Assembly (NCBI GenBank): GCA_947589425.1
Contig: CANQAV010000014.1
Coordinates: forward strand, 1 to 55,855
DNA from: Candidatus Gastranaerophilales bacterium
GTDB taxonomy: Bacteria; Cyanobacteriota; Vampirovibrionia; Gastranaerophilales; Gastranaerophilaceae
Direction of reading: 5' to 3'
Length of the DNA stretch: 55,855 nt
Shown here: positions 25,287-34,657 of the stretch, piece by piece
How positions within the stretch are numbered: the first letter of the stretch is position 1
Layout: each line of letters opens with the position of its first letter
Translations under genes and position numbers: made by a program
Notes under the pieces: model-generated
Seen by the model: only the letters and a program-made list of their open reading frames with translations
The model's database searches: none
What the model was told of the DNA's origin: nothing

Positions 25287-26867
25287 TTAATTAAGCTCAA
25301 GTATTAAAGTGATTTTAGCTGACCTTGAAAGAAGTCCGTGGCTTGGCGGTTTCATATATTTAAAGGTATCGTTTATAACTTTTTTTACGGAATTATCTAT
25401 AGCCGGAGAGCCTGAAGATGCGGTAACGTTTATCGTTTCAACTTCTCCGCCCGAGGATATTTTAATATCCGCTTTTACAAGTCTGCTCATGGGAACATCA
25501 TTTACAAGCAAAAGGTCATTTTGCAGGTTAAGTTTAATATTTTTTCCTATAAGCTGTAAAAATTTGGTGTAGTCATCTTTTTTAACAAGACTTTCCGGTG
25601 CTTCCCAAGATATTTTTGAAATCGTCGGACTGTATGCCGGTTGTGAAATTTCGGGCTGTCTTATAAAAAATTCGTCCATTGTTTTTTCTCTGGGTATGAG
25701 CTGTGCAACTCCGGGGGTATAGTCGTAATTTTCGCCCGGATAGCTTTCGGAATATTCTTCAAAATCGGCGATTTTTTCGTCTGATGTTTTATTGCCATGA
25801 TTGTTGTTCAAGGCTATTATTGCAAAGCTGAACAGGAAAAAGAATGAAATAAACAGTACGATAAGAGCATGTTTATTTTTTGCACTGATTACCGATTTTA
25901 ACTGAGGCAGTTCAAATTTTGGTATTTCATTGAAAATTGCATCAATAACATTCTTTTTTGCCTGATCATTATCGTCTTTGTCTGCTTCCTTCAAAAGAGA
26001 TGATATATTATTTTTGGAAGAAGTGTCGTTTTCGACAAAATTATCAAGCTCCAGAATATCTTTTGAATCGCCTTCTTTAATTCTTATATTGTCAATGCTT
26101 TCTTCCAAAGATAAAAGAGAAGAATTTTTATCGGCAGAATATGAAGTATTTTCCTCTGCGGCATTTAAATCGTATCTCATTGCCAAATCGGGGTAAAGTC
26201 TTATATTATCAGCCAATTTTTCAAATTCAATTGTATCTATAAATCTTGCCCTGCAAGAGTCGCAGTTCATTAAGTGCTGTATTAACTGCCTTTTATATAC
26301 GGATGAAAGGTCGTTATCAATAAATTTTAAAAATAAACCTATGCAATCAATATGTTTTCCGTCGGGTGTTTTTAATTGTGCGGGATTTTTTGTACAGCTT
26401 AAGAATTTTTTTTCATCAAAGATTAAATCCAAGGTGGGATAATAATATTTTGTATCGTGAGAACATTTTGCAACATCTTTTGAATTAATAAAGCCAATCA
26501 TTTTTGCTTCTTTAATCTTTGCGCCTATTTGGACAATAAAATAAAAATGAGGCATAATATCCATATCAAAATGTATTTTTGGTATTTTGACGGTTTTTTC
26601 TTTATACAATGAAATTACATCAATTCTGTAACTGCCGTAATATATATCGGTTATTTTGAATTCTTCAAACAAAAGAGGTACTCTGTATACGCTTTTTGCG
26701 GTGCTTGTTTTAATCTTTTTGCTATTCAGGTAATTGATGGCACATGCTATTCCGAGCATGTCAATCATGCCCCTTTTTCTTAATTGGGCAGTACTTAAAT
26801 TACTGGCCAGCAGCTTTGAGGCGTAAGCCTGTTCATCATTTATGTCGACAATATCAGCATTTAACAT
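25287..26867 (-). CDS. DUF1822-like / zinc-finger / TonB-C-terminal membrane protein
   Basis: About 526 residues in four parts. The N-terminal 200 residues resemble the cyanobacterial DUF1822 family. A zf-HC2-like site follows (HLMNCDSC, about 218-225), then an acidic linker, a single transmembrane helix (about 335-355) and a C-terminal TonB-C-like domain (DIKISSGGEVETINVTASSG, then VKKVINDTFKYMKPPS). The zinc finger and helix suggest an anti-sigma-type or envelope sensor that bridges cytoplasm and periplasm; this is inference. I prefer the ATG at 26867 because a TATAAT on the minus strand (26901-26896) leaves the upstream ATG before the transcript start. It lies upstream of dapL. Confidence 0.6.
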   Translation of the reverse strand: MLNADIVDINDEQAYASKLLASNLSTAQLRKRGMIDMLGIACAINYLNSKKIKTSTAKSVYRVPLLFEEFKITDIYYGSYRIDVISLYKEKTVKIPKIHFDMDIMPHFYFIVQIGAKIKEAKMIGFINSKDVAKCSHDTKYYYPTLDLIFDEKKFLSCTKNPAQLKTPDGKHIDCIGLFLKFIDNDLSSVYKRQLIQHLMNCDSCRARFIDTIEFEKLADNIRLYPDLAMRYDLNAAEENTSYSADKNSSLLSLEESIDNIRIKEGDSKDILELDNFVENDTSSKNNISSLLKEADKDDNDQAKKNVIDAIFNEIPKFELPQLKSVISAKNKHALIVLFISFFFLFSFAIIALNNNHGNKTSDEKIADFEEYSESYPGENYDYTPGVAQLIPREKTMDEFFIRQPEISQPAYSPTISKISWEAPESLVKKDDYTKFLQLIGKNIKLNLQNDLLLVNDVPMSRLVKADIKISSGGEVETINVTASSGSPAIDNSVKKVINDTFKYMKPPSHGLLSRSAKITLILELN

Positions 26868-26895
26868 AAAATTATTTAACCAATAAAACCTCTTT

Positions 26896-26901
26896 ATTAT
26901 A
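26896..26901 (-). promoter_or_regulatory. -10 box of the DUF1822-like gene
   Basis: TATAAT on the minus strand, 28 nt before the ATG at 26867. It supports this shorter start over 26912. Confidence 0.4.
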
Positions 26902-26984
26902 ATTTGACACATAAAAGATTATTTTTCAAAAAATTTATATGTTTTGTTGCATTTTCTTAATAAAATTTTTGTTTTGATTTTTTT

Positions 26985-26990
26985 TATAAT
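26985..26990 (+). promoter_or_regulatory. -10 box of glyS
   Basis: TATAAT 13 nt before the glyS ATG, giving a leader of about 7 nt or less. No Shine-Dalgarno site follows. Confidence 0.45.
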
Positions 26991-27003
26991 ACAATTTGAA
27001 ATT

Positions 27004-29061
27004 ATGAAGAAAGATTTTTTATTGGAAATATTAGTGCAGGAGCTTCCCTATAAGTTTATTCCGAGCGCACAAAAACAACTGGATGAATTATTCAAAAAAC
27101 TGTTTGAACAAAACGGTCTTGAATATGATAAAATTGACGTTTTTGCAACCCCAAGACGTCTTGCTGTTTTGGTTTTTGACCTTGCAATGTCGCAAAAAAC
27201 CGTTCAAAAGGATGTAAGAGGCCCGATTTTAAATATTGCAAAAGATGAAAAAGGAGAATATACTCCCGCAGCATTGGGTTTTGCAAAGAAAAATAACGTT
27301 GATTTATCGGCTCTTTATGAAAAGGATAACTATATTTGGGCAAAAGTTGAAATAAAAGGAAATTCAACATCTCAAATTTTAAAAGATAACATTGAAGCTT
27401 TAATTTTAAAACTTCAAGGTCCTCATTTTATGCGCTGGGGCACAAACAGCGAAAAATTCTCCCGCCCGATTGAAAACGTCGTTGCGCTTTTGGGGGATGA
27501 AGTTGTTGATTTAACAATTTTGGGCAAAAAAGCTCTCAATAAAACATTGGGACACAGATATTCAAAAAATAAAGAAGTTATAATTGATGAGCCTAAAAAT
27601 TATGTTGAACTTTTAAGGAAGGCTAATGTTATAGTTTCCCCCGATGAAAGAAGAGAATTAATCGTTAAATCGGCTCAAAAGTGCGCAAATGAAAATAATC
27701 TTATGATTAACTTCGATAATATGGAAGACTTATTGGAAGAAGTAACATATATTACGGAATGGCCCGTTCCCGTTTTGTGCGAATTTGACAAAAAATATCT
27801 TGAAATTCCTTCAATTGTTACAACAACGGTTATGGCGGTGCATCAAAGATATTTCCCTCTTTGGGTTGAGGAAGGAAAATTATCCAACCATTTTATTACT
27901 ATGGCAAATTTTGTCGGGGATGAATTTTCAAATATTAAAGCCGGAAATCAAAGAGTTGTAACGGCAAGGCTTGAGGACGGCATATTTTTCTATCGTGAAG
28001 ATACAAAAACAAAATTAATTGATAAATTTGATAATTTAAAAGGCATGACGTTCCAAAAGGGGCTTGGAAGTTTAGAGGATAAAACCCAAAGATTGATTAA
28101 AATTTCCGAAAAACTTTGCGATAGCCTTAATATTCAAAACAAAGAAGATGTTTTAAGATGTGCAAAATTATCGAAATGCGACTTATCTACAAGACTTGTA
28201 TTTGAATTTACCGAACTGCAAGGCTATATCGGTCAAAAATATGCACAGCTCGACCTTGAAAAACCTTGTGTCTCAAAGGGTATTTGCGAACACTATTTCC
28301 CTCTCGGCGCAAACGGTGAACTGCCTTCCGAAATAACCGGTCAAATCGTATCAATTGCAGATAAGATTGATACAATATGCGCTCTTTTTATTTCAACTCA
28401 AAAAGACAAAAAGAAAAAACGCCCGACAGGCTCTAATGACCCTTTGGGAGCAAGAAGAAATGCAATCGGTATTTTAAGAATTATTATTGAAAATAATTTA
28501 AACATAGATTTGGAAGAATTAATGCAATACAGCCTTAATCTTCTTTCGAAAGAATTTAATATTGAGCTTGAAGAAACAATTTTAGACGAACTTGTGGAAT
28601 TTTTCGTTTCAAGATTGTTTGTAATGTATGAAAAAGAATTTTCATATAACATAATCAATTCAATATCAAAATATCATCCGATGAAAAATCTGGCATTCTT
28701 TATAAAGAGGGCTCAAACCTTAACAAAATATTATCAGGATGATGAATTTAAAGCTCTTCAGGAAAATGCTCTCAGAATTTTAAGGATATTAAAAGATTTT
28801 GAAGGGGTTGATATTAAGCCCGAACTTTTTGCGTTTGATGAAGAAAAAAATCTCTATAACGCAATAAAATCACATAACAATGACCCGCTGGAGCTTGTCG
28901 GATATATTAAATCTCTTTATCCTTTAACTAATAAAATAAGTGCATTTTTTGAGAAAGTTCTTGTTATGGATAAAGATGAGAAAATCAAAAACAACAGATT
29001 GTCTTTATTGAATTTGGCAAAAGAAAAATTCAACAAGATTTGCGATTTTGAAAAGCTCTAG
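27004..29061 (+). CDS. glyS: glycyl-tRNA synthetase beta subunit
   Basis: A 685-residue beta subunit of the bacterial alpha2beta2 GlyRS, which binds tRNA-Gly. It opens with the typical LLEILVQELPYKFIPSA. It contains FATPRRLAVLV, GPHFMRWG, RPIENVVALL and a middle HD-like portion (GYIGQKYA, GICEHYFPLGANGELP). DPLGARRNAIGILRIII and the KVLVMDKDEKIKNNRLSLL close are also family signatures. The ATG at 27004 replaces an AT-rich upstream extension (26944). No Shine-Dalgarno site; TATAAT is just upstream. The alpha subunit gene glyQ is not adjacent, which is unusual because glyQS normally form an operon. nusB follows after 66 nt, with its own ribosome site. Confidence 0.93.
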   Translation: MKKDFLLEILVQELPYKFIPSAQKQLDELFKKLFEQNGLEYDKIDVFATPRRLAVLVFDLAMSQKTVQKDVRGPILNIAKDEKGEYTPAALGFAKKNNVDLSALYEKDNYIWAKVEIKGNSTSQILKDNIEALILKLQGPHFMRWGTNSEKFSRPIENVVALLGDEVVDLTILGKKALNKTLGHRYSKNKEVIIDEPKNYVELLRKANVIVSPDERRELIVKSAQKCANENNLMINFDNMEDLLEEVTYITEWPVPVLCEFDKKYLEIPSIVTTTVMAVHQRYFPLWVEEGKLSNHFITMANFVGDEFSNIKAGNQRVVTARLEDGIFFYREDTKTKLIDKFDNLKGMTFQKGLGSLEDKTQRLIKISEKLCDSLNIQNKEDVLRCAKLSKCDLSTRLVFEFTELQGYIGQKYAQLDLEKPCVSKGICEHYFPLGANGELPSEITGQIVSIADKIDTICALFISTQKDKKKKRPTGSNDPLGARRNAIGILRIIIENNLNIDLEELMQYSLNLLSKEFNIELEETILDELVEFFVSRLFVMYEKEFSYNIINSISKYHPMKNLAFFIKRAQTLTKYYQDDEFKALQENALRILRILKDFEGVDIKPELFAFDEEKNLYNAIKSHNNDPLELVGYIKSLYPLTNKISAFFEKVLVMDKDEKIKNNRLSLLNLAKEKFNKICDFEKL

Positions 29062-29127
29062 ATTTCATTATTGATATCGGAAATTTTTAAAATATAATTA
29101 TATATACAACAAAATAAGGAAATTAAA

Positions 29128-29781
29128 ATGCAGGCAAGACGTGCAAGCAGAGAACTCGCTTTAATATTATTTTCTCAACTGGATAAAAAAATTGATAAAT
29201 ATAAAAATGAAGATTTTTTTTCAATCGTTCTGAAATCTCAAAGAACATTAATTTCATCTTCTTATGAAGAATTAACCCTTTGTGTGAGCGAATTAAATAA
29301 TCTGAAAAATCAAATTATCGAATTCGAAAATAACCACGAAGATAATTTAAATCGCCCCATAGACAGCGAAAATATTCCCGTTAAACTTCCTTTAACTTCG
29401 GAATTCGGCGAAAAATTAGATACAATGATACAAGCTTCGGAAAAAGCCCTAAATGCGCTTGATGTTGCGGAATTATGCACTCTTGCAAATCAAGAGGAAG
29501 TAAGAGAATATATCGATAAAATCTGTATTCAGTTTAAGAAAAATAAAACCGAAGTTGATAAAATAATAGGCGAATTTGCACTCGGCTGGGATATAGACAG
29601 GATTTTTAAAATTGATAAAGATATCCTTCGCATTGCAATAGTTGAAATTGTTTATGTTAAAGATGCTCCTCATAAGGTTGTAATTGATGAAGCGCTTGAA
29701 CTTGCAAAGAAATATTCCACCGATGATTCCCCCTCTTTTATAAACGGCATTTTAGCAAGAGTTGTTGAAAAATATGTTTAA
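29128..29781 (+). CDS. nusB: transcription antitermination factor NusB, long form
   Basis: A 217-residue NusB, which with NusE (S10) binds boxA RNA in rRNA antitermination. The RNA-binding N-terminus MQARRASRELALILFSQL and the C-terminal core (FALGWDIDRIFKIDKDILRIAIVEIVY, then KVVIDEALELAKKYS and FINGILARV) are clear. About 70 extra residues (roughly 30-100) separate them compared with the 140-residue E. coli protein. Cyanobacterial NusB proteins are similarly long, which supports the lineage guess. AAGGAA lies 7 nt before the ATG. ftsY overlaps the 3' end by 8 nt. Confidence 0.9.
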   Translation: MQARRASRELALILFSQLDKKIDKYKNEDFFSIVLKSQRTLISSSYEELTLCVSELNNLKNQIIEFENNHEDNLNRPIDSENIPVKLPLTSEFGEKLDTMIQASEKALNALDVAELCTLANQEEVREYIDKICIQFKKNKTEVDKIIGEFALGWDIDRIFKIDKDILRIAIVEIVYVKDAPHKVVIDEALELAKKYSTDDSPSFINGILARVVEKYV

Positions 29782-30703
29782 TTTTTTTAAAAAGAAAGAC
29801 AGCGAAAAAACCGACAATTCGTTTTCCTTGAAGAGCGTTTTATCTAAAACAATAGGCTCTTTGGTGGATGGAGTTTTAGATTGCACTGCGGGTAATTATC
29901 CTGATGAATATGAGCTTGACGATATTGAATCTACTTTAATTAAGGCTGATTTAGGGGTTGATTTGGCGGTTGAATTGGTTGATAAAATAAGAAAACAAAA
30001 AATAAAATCTTCAGAGCTAAAACCCTTTTTAAAACAGGAATTCAGTCAAATTTTAAATATCAATCAAACTTCAAATTTAAAATATGACAGGGATAAAATT
30101 AATATATATCTTGTTGTCGGGGTAAACGGCGCAGGAAAAACAACTCTTATAGGTAAACTTGCAAATAAATTTAAAGAAGAAAACAATAAAGTTCTTCTTG
30201 TGGCGGGAGATACCTTTAGAGCGGCGGCGGAAGAACAGCTTGATGTCTGGTCTAAAAGAGCAAATGTAGATATTTTAAGAGAAGATAAGGCGGACTCGGC
30301 TTCGCTTGCATATCGGGCAATAGATACGGCAAAAAAAGAGGGCTATAATGTTGTAATTATAGATAGTGCGGGCAGGCTTCAAAATAAATTTAATCTTGTT
30401 GAAGAATTGAAGAAAATAAAAAACGTAATTTTAAAAAAAGTTGAAGATAATAACTTTGAAACAATACTTGTGCTTGACGGAACACAGGGGCAAAACGGTC
30501 TTGAGCAGGCAAAGGTATTTTACGGCGCAATTGATGTTAATTCTATTGCAATTACAAAATTGGACAGCTCATCTAAAGGCGGAATAATTTTTTCAATAGC
30601 AAAAAATCTTAAATTGCCGACAAAAATAATCGGCATTGGCGAAGGAATAAGAGATATTAAAAATTTTAACAAAGAAGAATTTATTGAAGCTCTGTTTGAT
30701 TAG
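29774..30703 (+). CDS. ftsY: signal recognition particle receptor FtsY
   Basis: A 309-residue SRP GTPase that docks ribosome-SRP complexes at the membrane. A short charged N-terminus (MFNFFKKKD) replaces the long acidic A domain of E. coli. The NG domain contains G1 GVNGAGKTT (116-124), DTFRAAAEEQL, DSAGRLQNK and TKLDSSSKGG. The ATG at 29774 is the more likely start; a TTG at 29762 adds four residues. No strong ribosome site, so translation may be coupled to nusB. comEC starts 2 nt after the stop. Confidence 0.93.
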   Translation: MFNFFKKKDSEKTDNSFSLKSVLSKTIGSLVDGVLDCTAGNYPDEYELDDIESTLIKADLGVDLAVELVDKIRKQKIKSSELKPFLKQEFSQILNINQTSNLKYDRDKINIYLVVGVNGAGKTTLIGKLANKFKEENNKVLLVAGDTFRAAAEEQLDVWSKRANVDILREDKADSASLAYRAIDTAKKEGYNVVIIDSAGRLQNKFNLVEELKKIKNVILKKVEDNNFETILVLDGTQGQNGLEQAKVFYGAIDVNSIAITKLDSSSKGGIIFSIAKNLKLPTKIIGIGEGIRDIKNFNKEEFIEALFD

Positions 30704-30705
30704 AT

Positions 30706-33255
30706 ATGGAAAATCTGTCCAAAACGAAAAATTTTGCAATTTTTATTTCAATATTTTACATATTCGGAATTTTAAGTGCATTTTATCATATTGAAATTCC
30801 GGTTGGTTTTATTGCTTTTATTCTTCTTTTAGTTCTTATTTTTGTATTTAATTTCGGATTTAAAAAATCAATTTTGCTTTATCTGATATTTTTCTCGGGT
30901 GTCATAAGAGTTAATATGACAACAAAATTTGATTGTACTCTTGATAATTTAAACACATCCGATGCAAAAGTATACGGTCAGGTTGTTTCTTCAAAAGATG
31001 TATCCTTAAGAAATAAAAGAGTTAAATTTTATTTAAGAGCAGAGAAAGTAAATGTATTCAACAAAGAAATCGACGGTTTAAATACAAAAATGCTTGTCAA
31101 TACGGATATAAAAGATGATATTGATAAGAAAATTAAAATCGGGGATTATATTGAACTTGAAGGTAAATTAAGAACTCCTAAACCTTCTTCAAATCCGTAT
31201 CAATTTGATTATCAAAATTATCTTTTAAGAAACGGAGTGAAAAATATTTTATATGCAGACCCTTCAAGTTTTAAAAAATTAAAAGAAGCGCAATTTGTAA
31301 AAAATAAAAAAGAGAGCTGGTATTGGCTGCTTGCGAAATTTGAAACAACAAGAAACAAGATACTTGAGAAGCACTCGAAGAATATAAAATCTCCCCGTCT
31401 TGAAGTATTGGGAGGGATAGTTTTCGGCAATGAAACAATTAATCCCGACGAAAAAATTAAAGAAAATTTTAAAAATTCGGGACTTTTACATCTTCTGGCG
31501 GCAAGCGGATTGAATGTCGCTTTAATATTCGGAATTTGGTGGCGGATAGCAACTTTGATTCGTTTCCCCTATAACGCATCAATACTTATGGGAGCTTTGT
31601 TCGTTATGCTTTATACTTTTATGACGGGCTTCCCGCCTTCAATTTTAAGGGCTTCAATTATGCTGTTATTTGTTCTTTTCGGCAAAATAATAGACAGGGA
31701 AGTTAACTCAATTTCTTTGATATTTTTCGTTGCTTTTTTAATTTTGTTTTTCAATCCCGCAATGTTTTTTGATGTCGGTTTTGAGCTTTCTTTTGTCGTG
31801 ACCTTCGGGCTTGTTGCCTTTTGCCCCGTTGTGGTTGAGAAGTTTAAAAAGATTGATGAAAAATATGTATCCCGTTATAAAAAAGAAAACACTCTTAAAA
31901 GACATTTTTATATGCTTTTTACTCCCGTAAATCTGATATCAATTGTGCTTGTTCCTCTGGTTGCGCAAATATTTGTAATTCCGCTTCAAATGTATTATTT
32001 TAATAATTTTGCGCCTTTCAGCATTCTTGCAAACATTGCGGTTGTGCCCTTTATCGGAATATTGAGCTTTGTCGGTTTTGTAAGTTCATTTTTTGCTCTT
32101 ATACCCCGCCTTAGTGATTTTATGGTTAAAATATTTGATTTCATTGCAAATCCGCTATTGGGGCTTTTGATTAAAATAAGCGAATTTTTCTCTTCCTTTA
32201 AAATATCCCTTATTTCCACAATGGGGCTCAATTTGTTTCAAATGTTCGGCTTTTGGGGTTTAATTCTTCTTTTTCTTTATAACATTAAATGTGATTTTAA
32301 AAATAAGAAATTGCTTTTGACATTTTTGGTCTGCACTTTGATTTTTCTTTTGAGTTTTATAAATTTCGATAAATTTTCTTCAAGGCTTGAAATAATTATG
32401 TTTGATGTTGATAATGCGGACAGCTTTTTAATTAAAACACCGAAGAATAAATACATAATGATTGATACGGGCAGACTTCCCTATAAAGGTTTATCAAGTG
32501 CTCAAAACATTTTGAACAAATATTTCAAAAACAAAAGAATTTCATCTCTTGAACTTTTAATTATAACTCATTTTGATTCCGACCACTCGGGCGGAGCGAT
32601 TGATGTTATGGATAACATTAAAATAAAAGAAGTTATAATTCAAAAGGAAGATACAAAAACTAAGCTTGCAAACGACATAATTAAATATTTAAAAAAGAAT
32701 AAATTAAATTATAAAATCGCATCAAACAACGAAGTTGTATATGAAGAGCAAAATTTAACCCTAAGCACCTTTCATGCAGATATAGACAATTCGGACAACG
32801 AATCATCAATTGCTTCTTTGCTTAAATATAAAGATAAAAATATTTTATTTATGGCAGATATAGGAACTGTCGGATTTTCGCAATTTGAAAAATATATTCC
32901 GAATAATATAGATATTTTAAAAGTAGGTCACCACGGCGCAAAAGGTGTATTAAATCAAAAAATGATTGATAAATTACATCCAAAATATGCTCTTATTTCG
33001 GCGGGAACTCTCGGCAGGTTTGTTCATCCTCATTATTCCACTATCGTGCTTTTGAATGAAAATTCAATTAAAACAATATCAACTAAAAACTATGGTTTTG
33101 TTAAAATTTTACCCGATAAAAACGATAAAGAATTTCAATTTTATCACTATGACAGAGAGAAGAAGAATTTGAGCGAAGTTTTATTTGATAAAAAAGATGA
33201 ACTTCCTTTTCATAAGTCAAAATATGTTTATGATTTTATTAAAAGCAATCATTAG
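30706..33255 (+). CDS. comEC: DNA uptake channel ComEC/Rec2
   Basis: An 849-residue inner-membrane protein that transports single-stranded DNA during natural transformation. N-terminal membrane helices and an OB-like region (KVYGQVVSS, about 85-150) precede the Competence domain with several helices (LLAASGLNVALIFG near 262, FMTGFPPSILRASIMLL). A C-terminal metallo-beta-lactamase-like domain (ITHFDSDHSGG, LFMADIG, KVGHHGAKG) probably degrades the non-transported strand. All domains are intact. It is the last gene of nusB-ftsY-comEC. With pilT elsewhere in the window it suggests competence, although other com/pil genes are not seen. Confidence 0.92.
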   Translation: MENLSKTKNFAIFISIFYIFGILSAFYHIEIPVGFIAFILLLVLIFVFNFGFKKSILLYLIFFSGVIRVNMTTKFDCTLDNLNTSDAKVYGQVVSSKDVSLRNKRVKFYLRAEKVNVFNKEIDGLNTKMLVNTDIKDDIDKKIKIGDYIELEGKLRTPKPSSNPYQFDYQNYLLRNGVKNILYADPSSFKKLKEAQFVKNKKESWYWLLAKFETTRNKILEKHSKNIKSPRLEVLGGIVFGNETINPDEKIKENFKNSGLLHLLAASGLNVALIFGIWWRIATLIRFPYNASILMGALFVMLYTFMTGFPPSILRASIMLLFVLFGKIIDREVNSISLIFFVAFLILFFNPAMFFDVGFELSFVVTFGLVAFCPVVVEKFKKIDEKYVSRYKKENTLKRHFYMLFTPVNLISIVLVPLVAQIFVIPLQMYYFNNFAPFSILANIAVVPFIGILSFVGFVSSFFALIPRLSDFMVKIFDFIANPLLGLLIKISEFFSSFKISLISTMGLNLFQMFGFWGLILLFLYNIKCDFKNKKLLLTFLVCTLIFLLSFINFDKFSSRLEIIMFDVDNADSFLIKTPKNKYIMIDTGRLPYKGLSSAQNILNKYFKNKRISSLELLIITHFDSDHSGGAIDVMDNIKIKEVIIQKEDTKTKLANDIIKYLKKNKLNYKIASNNEVVYEEQNLTLSTFHADIDNSDNESSIASLLKYKDKNILFMADIGTVGFSQFEKYIPNNIDILKVGHHGAKGVLNQKMIDKLHPKYALISAGTLGRFVHPHYSTIVLLNENSIKTISTKNYGFVKILPDKNDKEFQFYHYDREKKNLSEVLFDKKDELPFHKSKYVYDFIKSNH

Positions 33256-33289
33256 TTAATATTAAGAATATATAAAACCGCCCTCATTT

Positions 33290-33316
33290 TTGTCATGTTT
33301 CGGGCTCGTTTATAAT
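33290..33316 (+). promoter_or_regulatory. promoter of the DAACS transporter gene
   Basis: TTGTCA (33290-33295) and TATAAT (33311-33316) separated by 15 bp. A second overlapping TATAAT ends at 33321 (20-bp spacing). The transporter's TTG start is 30 nt further on, with a GGAG site. Confidence 0.5.
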
Positions 33317-33346
33317 ATAATATTTTTATAAAGTTGGAGTGAGTAT

Positions 33347-34597
33347 TTGAAAAGTTCCAAAAGATTAACATTATATATTTTTATTGCACTTGTGGCAGGT
33401 ATTTTATTCGGCTGGCTGTGTCCTAATTTTGCCGTTAAAATGCAGCCGTTGGGCGATATGTTTTTAAGAATGGTGAAAATGATTATCGCTCCTTTGATTT
33501 TTGCTACTCTAACAGTCGGTATTGCAGGGCATGGTGATGTTAAAAATCTCGGTAAAATCGGTCTTAAGACAATAATTTATTTTGAGATAGTAACAACGTT
33601 TGCGCTTATTATCGGGCTTGTTATGGCAAACGTTCTGGGGCCGGGTGTAGGGTTTAATATTGATTTAAATTCCATATCCATGTCAGAAGTTGAAAAACTT
33701 CAAACCCTTAATCAATCTCATTCATTAATTCACATGCTTGTGGATTGCGTTCCGACAAGCATTATAAAATCAATGGCTGAAGGAGATTTGCTCCAGATAG
33801 TCGTTTTTGCAATATTTTTCTCTTTGGCCGTTTGTGCGGTCGGCCCGAAAGCACGCCCCGTTCTTGATATTTTGCAGAGCACTTGTGATATAATGTTTAA
33901 ATTTACCGAATATGTTATGAAATTTGCTCCTCTGGGGGTGTTCGGAGCAATAAGCGCAACTGTCGGCAGAAACGGCATAGAAATACTTTCAGGATATATG
34001 AAGCTAATCGGAATTACATATTTAGCGCTTGTTTTATTTGTTGTGCTTGTTTTGGCTCTTGCATGCAGAATTGTAAAAATTCCTTTTATCGGAATTTTAA
34101 AAGCAATTAAAGACCCTGCTTTACTTGCTTTTACAACCGCTTCATCAGAGGCTGCCCTGCCCAAGGCAATGAATCAAATGGAAAAATTCGGAGTGCCAAA
34201 AAGCATTGTAAGTTTTGTAATGCCCATGGGCTACACCTTTAATTTAGACGGCTCTACTTTATATTTAACTCTTGCAACGCTTTTTTGCGCTCAAATCTCG
34301 GGGATTGATTTATCTTTGGAACAACAGTTGATGATTATGCTTACTTTGATGCTGACTTCAAAAGGTATAGCAGGAGTTCCGAGAGTTGCCCTTGTAATTT
34401 TAACGGGAACTTTAACAAGCTTTGGTCTGCCGACTGTCGGAGTTGCAATTCTTTTGGGAATTGATCAAATTCTTGATATGGGAAGGACTACGGTTAATTT
34501 AATAGGAAATTGCGTTGCGACAACAATTGTTGCAAGATGGGAAAATGAATTTGACAGAAAAAAAATGGAGCAATTTCTTCTTTCCTCAAAAGATTAA
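33347..34597 (+). CDS. dicarboxylate/amino acid:cation symporter (DAACS family)
   Basis: A 416-residue secondary transporter of the GltP/DctA type that imports dicarboxylates or acidic amino acids with Na+ or H+. The family fold shows in MVKMIIAPLIFATLTVGIA, the serine-rich hairpin FTTASSEAALPKAM (about 262-275), YTFNLDGSTLYL (about 292-303) and TSKGIAGVPR. Two motifs near the C-terminus (GIDQILDMGRTTVNLIGN) line the binding site. The TTG start at 33347 has GGAG 8 nt upstream. It is monocistronic. The exact substrate cannot be read from the sequence. Confidence 0.9.
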   Translation: MKSSKRLTLYIFIALVAGILFGWLCPNFAVKMQPLGDMFLRMVKMIIAPLIFATLTVGIAGHGDVKNLGKIGLKTIIYFEIVTTFALIIGLVMANVLGPGVGFNIDLNSISMSEVEKLQTLNQSHSLIHMLVDCVPTSIIKSMAEGDLLQIVVFAIFFSLAVCAVGPKARPVLDILQSTCDIMFKFTEYVMKFAPLGVFGAISATVGRNGIEILSGYMKLIGITYLALVLFVVLVLALACRIVKIPFIGILKAIKDPALLAFTTASSEAALPKAMNQMEKFGVPKSIVSFVMPMGYTFNLDGSTLYLTLATLFCAQISGIDLSLEQQLMIMLTLMLTSKGIAGVPRVALVILTGTLTSFGLPTVGVAILLGIDQILDMGRTTVNLIGNCVATTIVARWENEFDRKKMEQFLLSSKD

Positions 34598-34645
34598 TCT
34601 TATCTATAGCCTTAGGGCATAATTCATAAAATCAAGATTAGATAA

Positions 34646-34651
34646 TATATT
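34646..34651 (+). promoter_or_regulatory. -10 box 6 nt before the hydroxyacid dehydrogenase start
   Basis: TATATT ends 6 nt before the ATG at 34658; no Shine-Dalgarno site is present. Confidence 0.4.
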
Positions 34652-34657
34652 TTCATT

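Noticed and set aside
34603-34644. Possible terminator after the DAACS gene
   Set aside because: The candidate arms (AATCTTATCTA and AGATTAGATAA) are not complementary enough for a stable stem.
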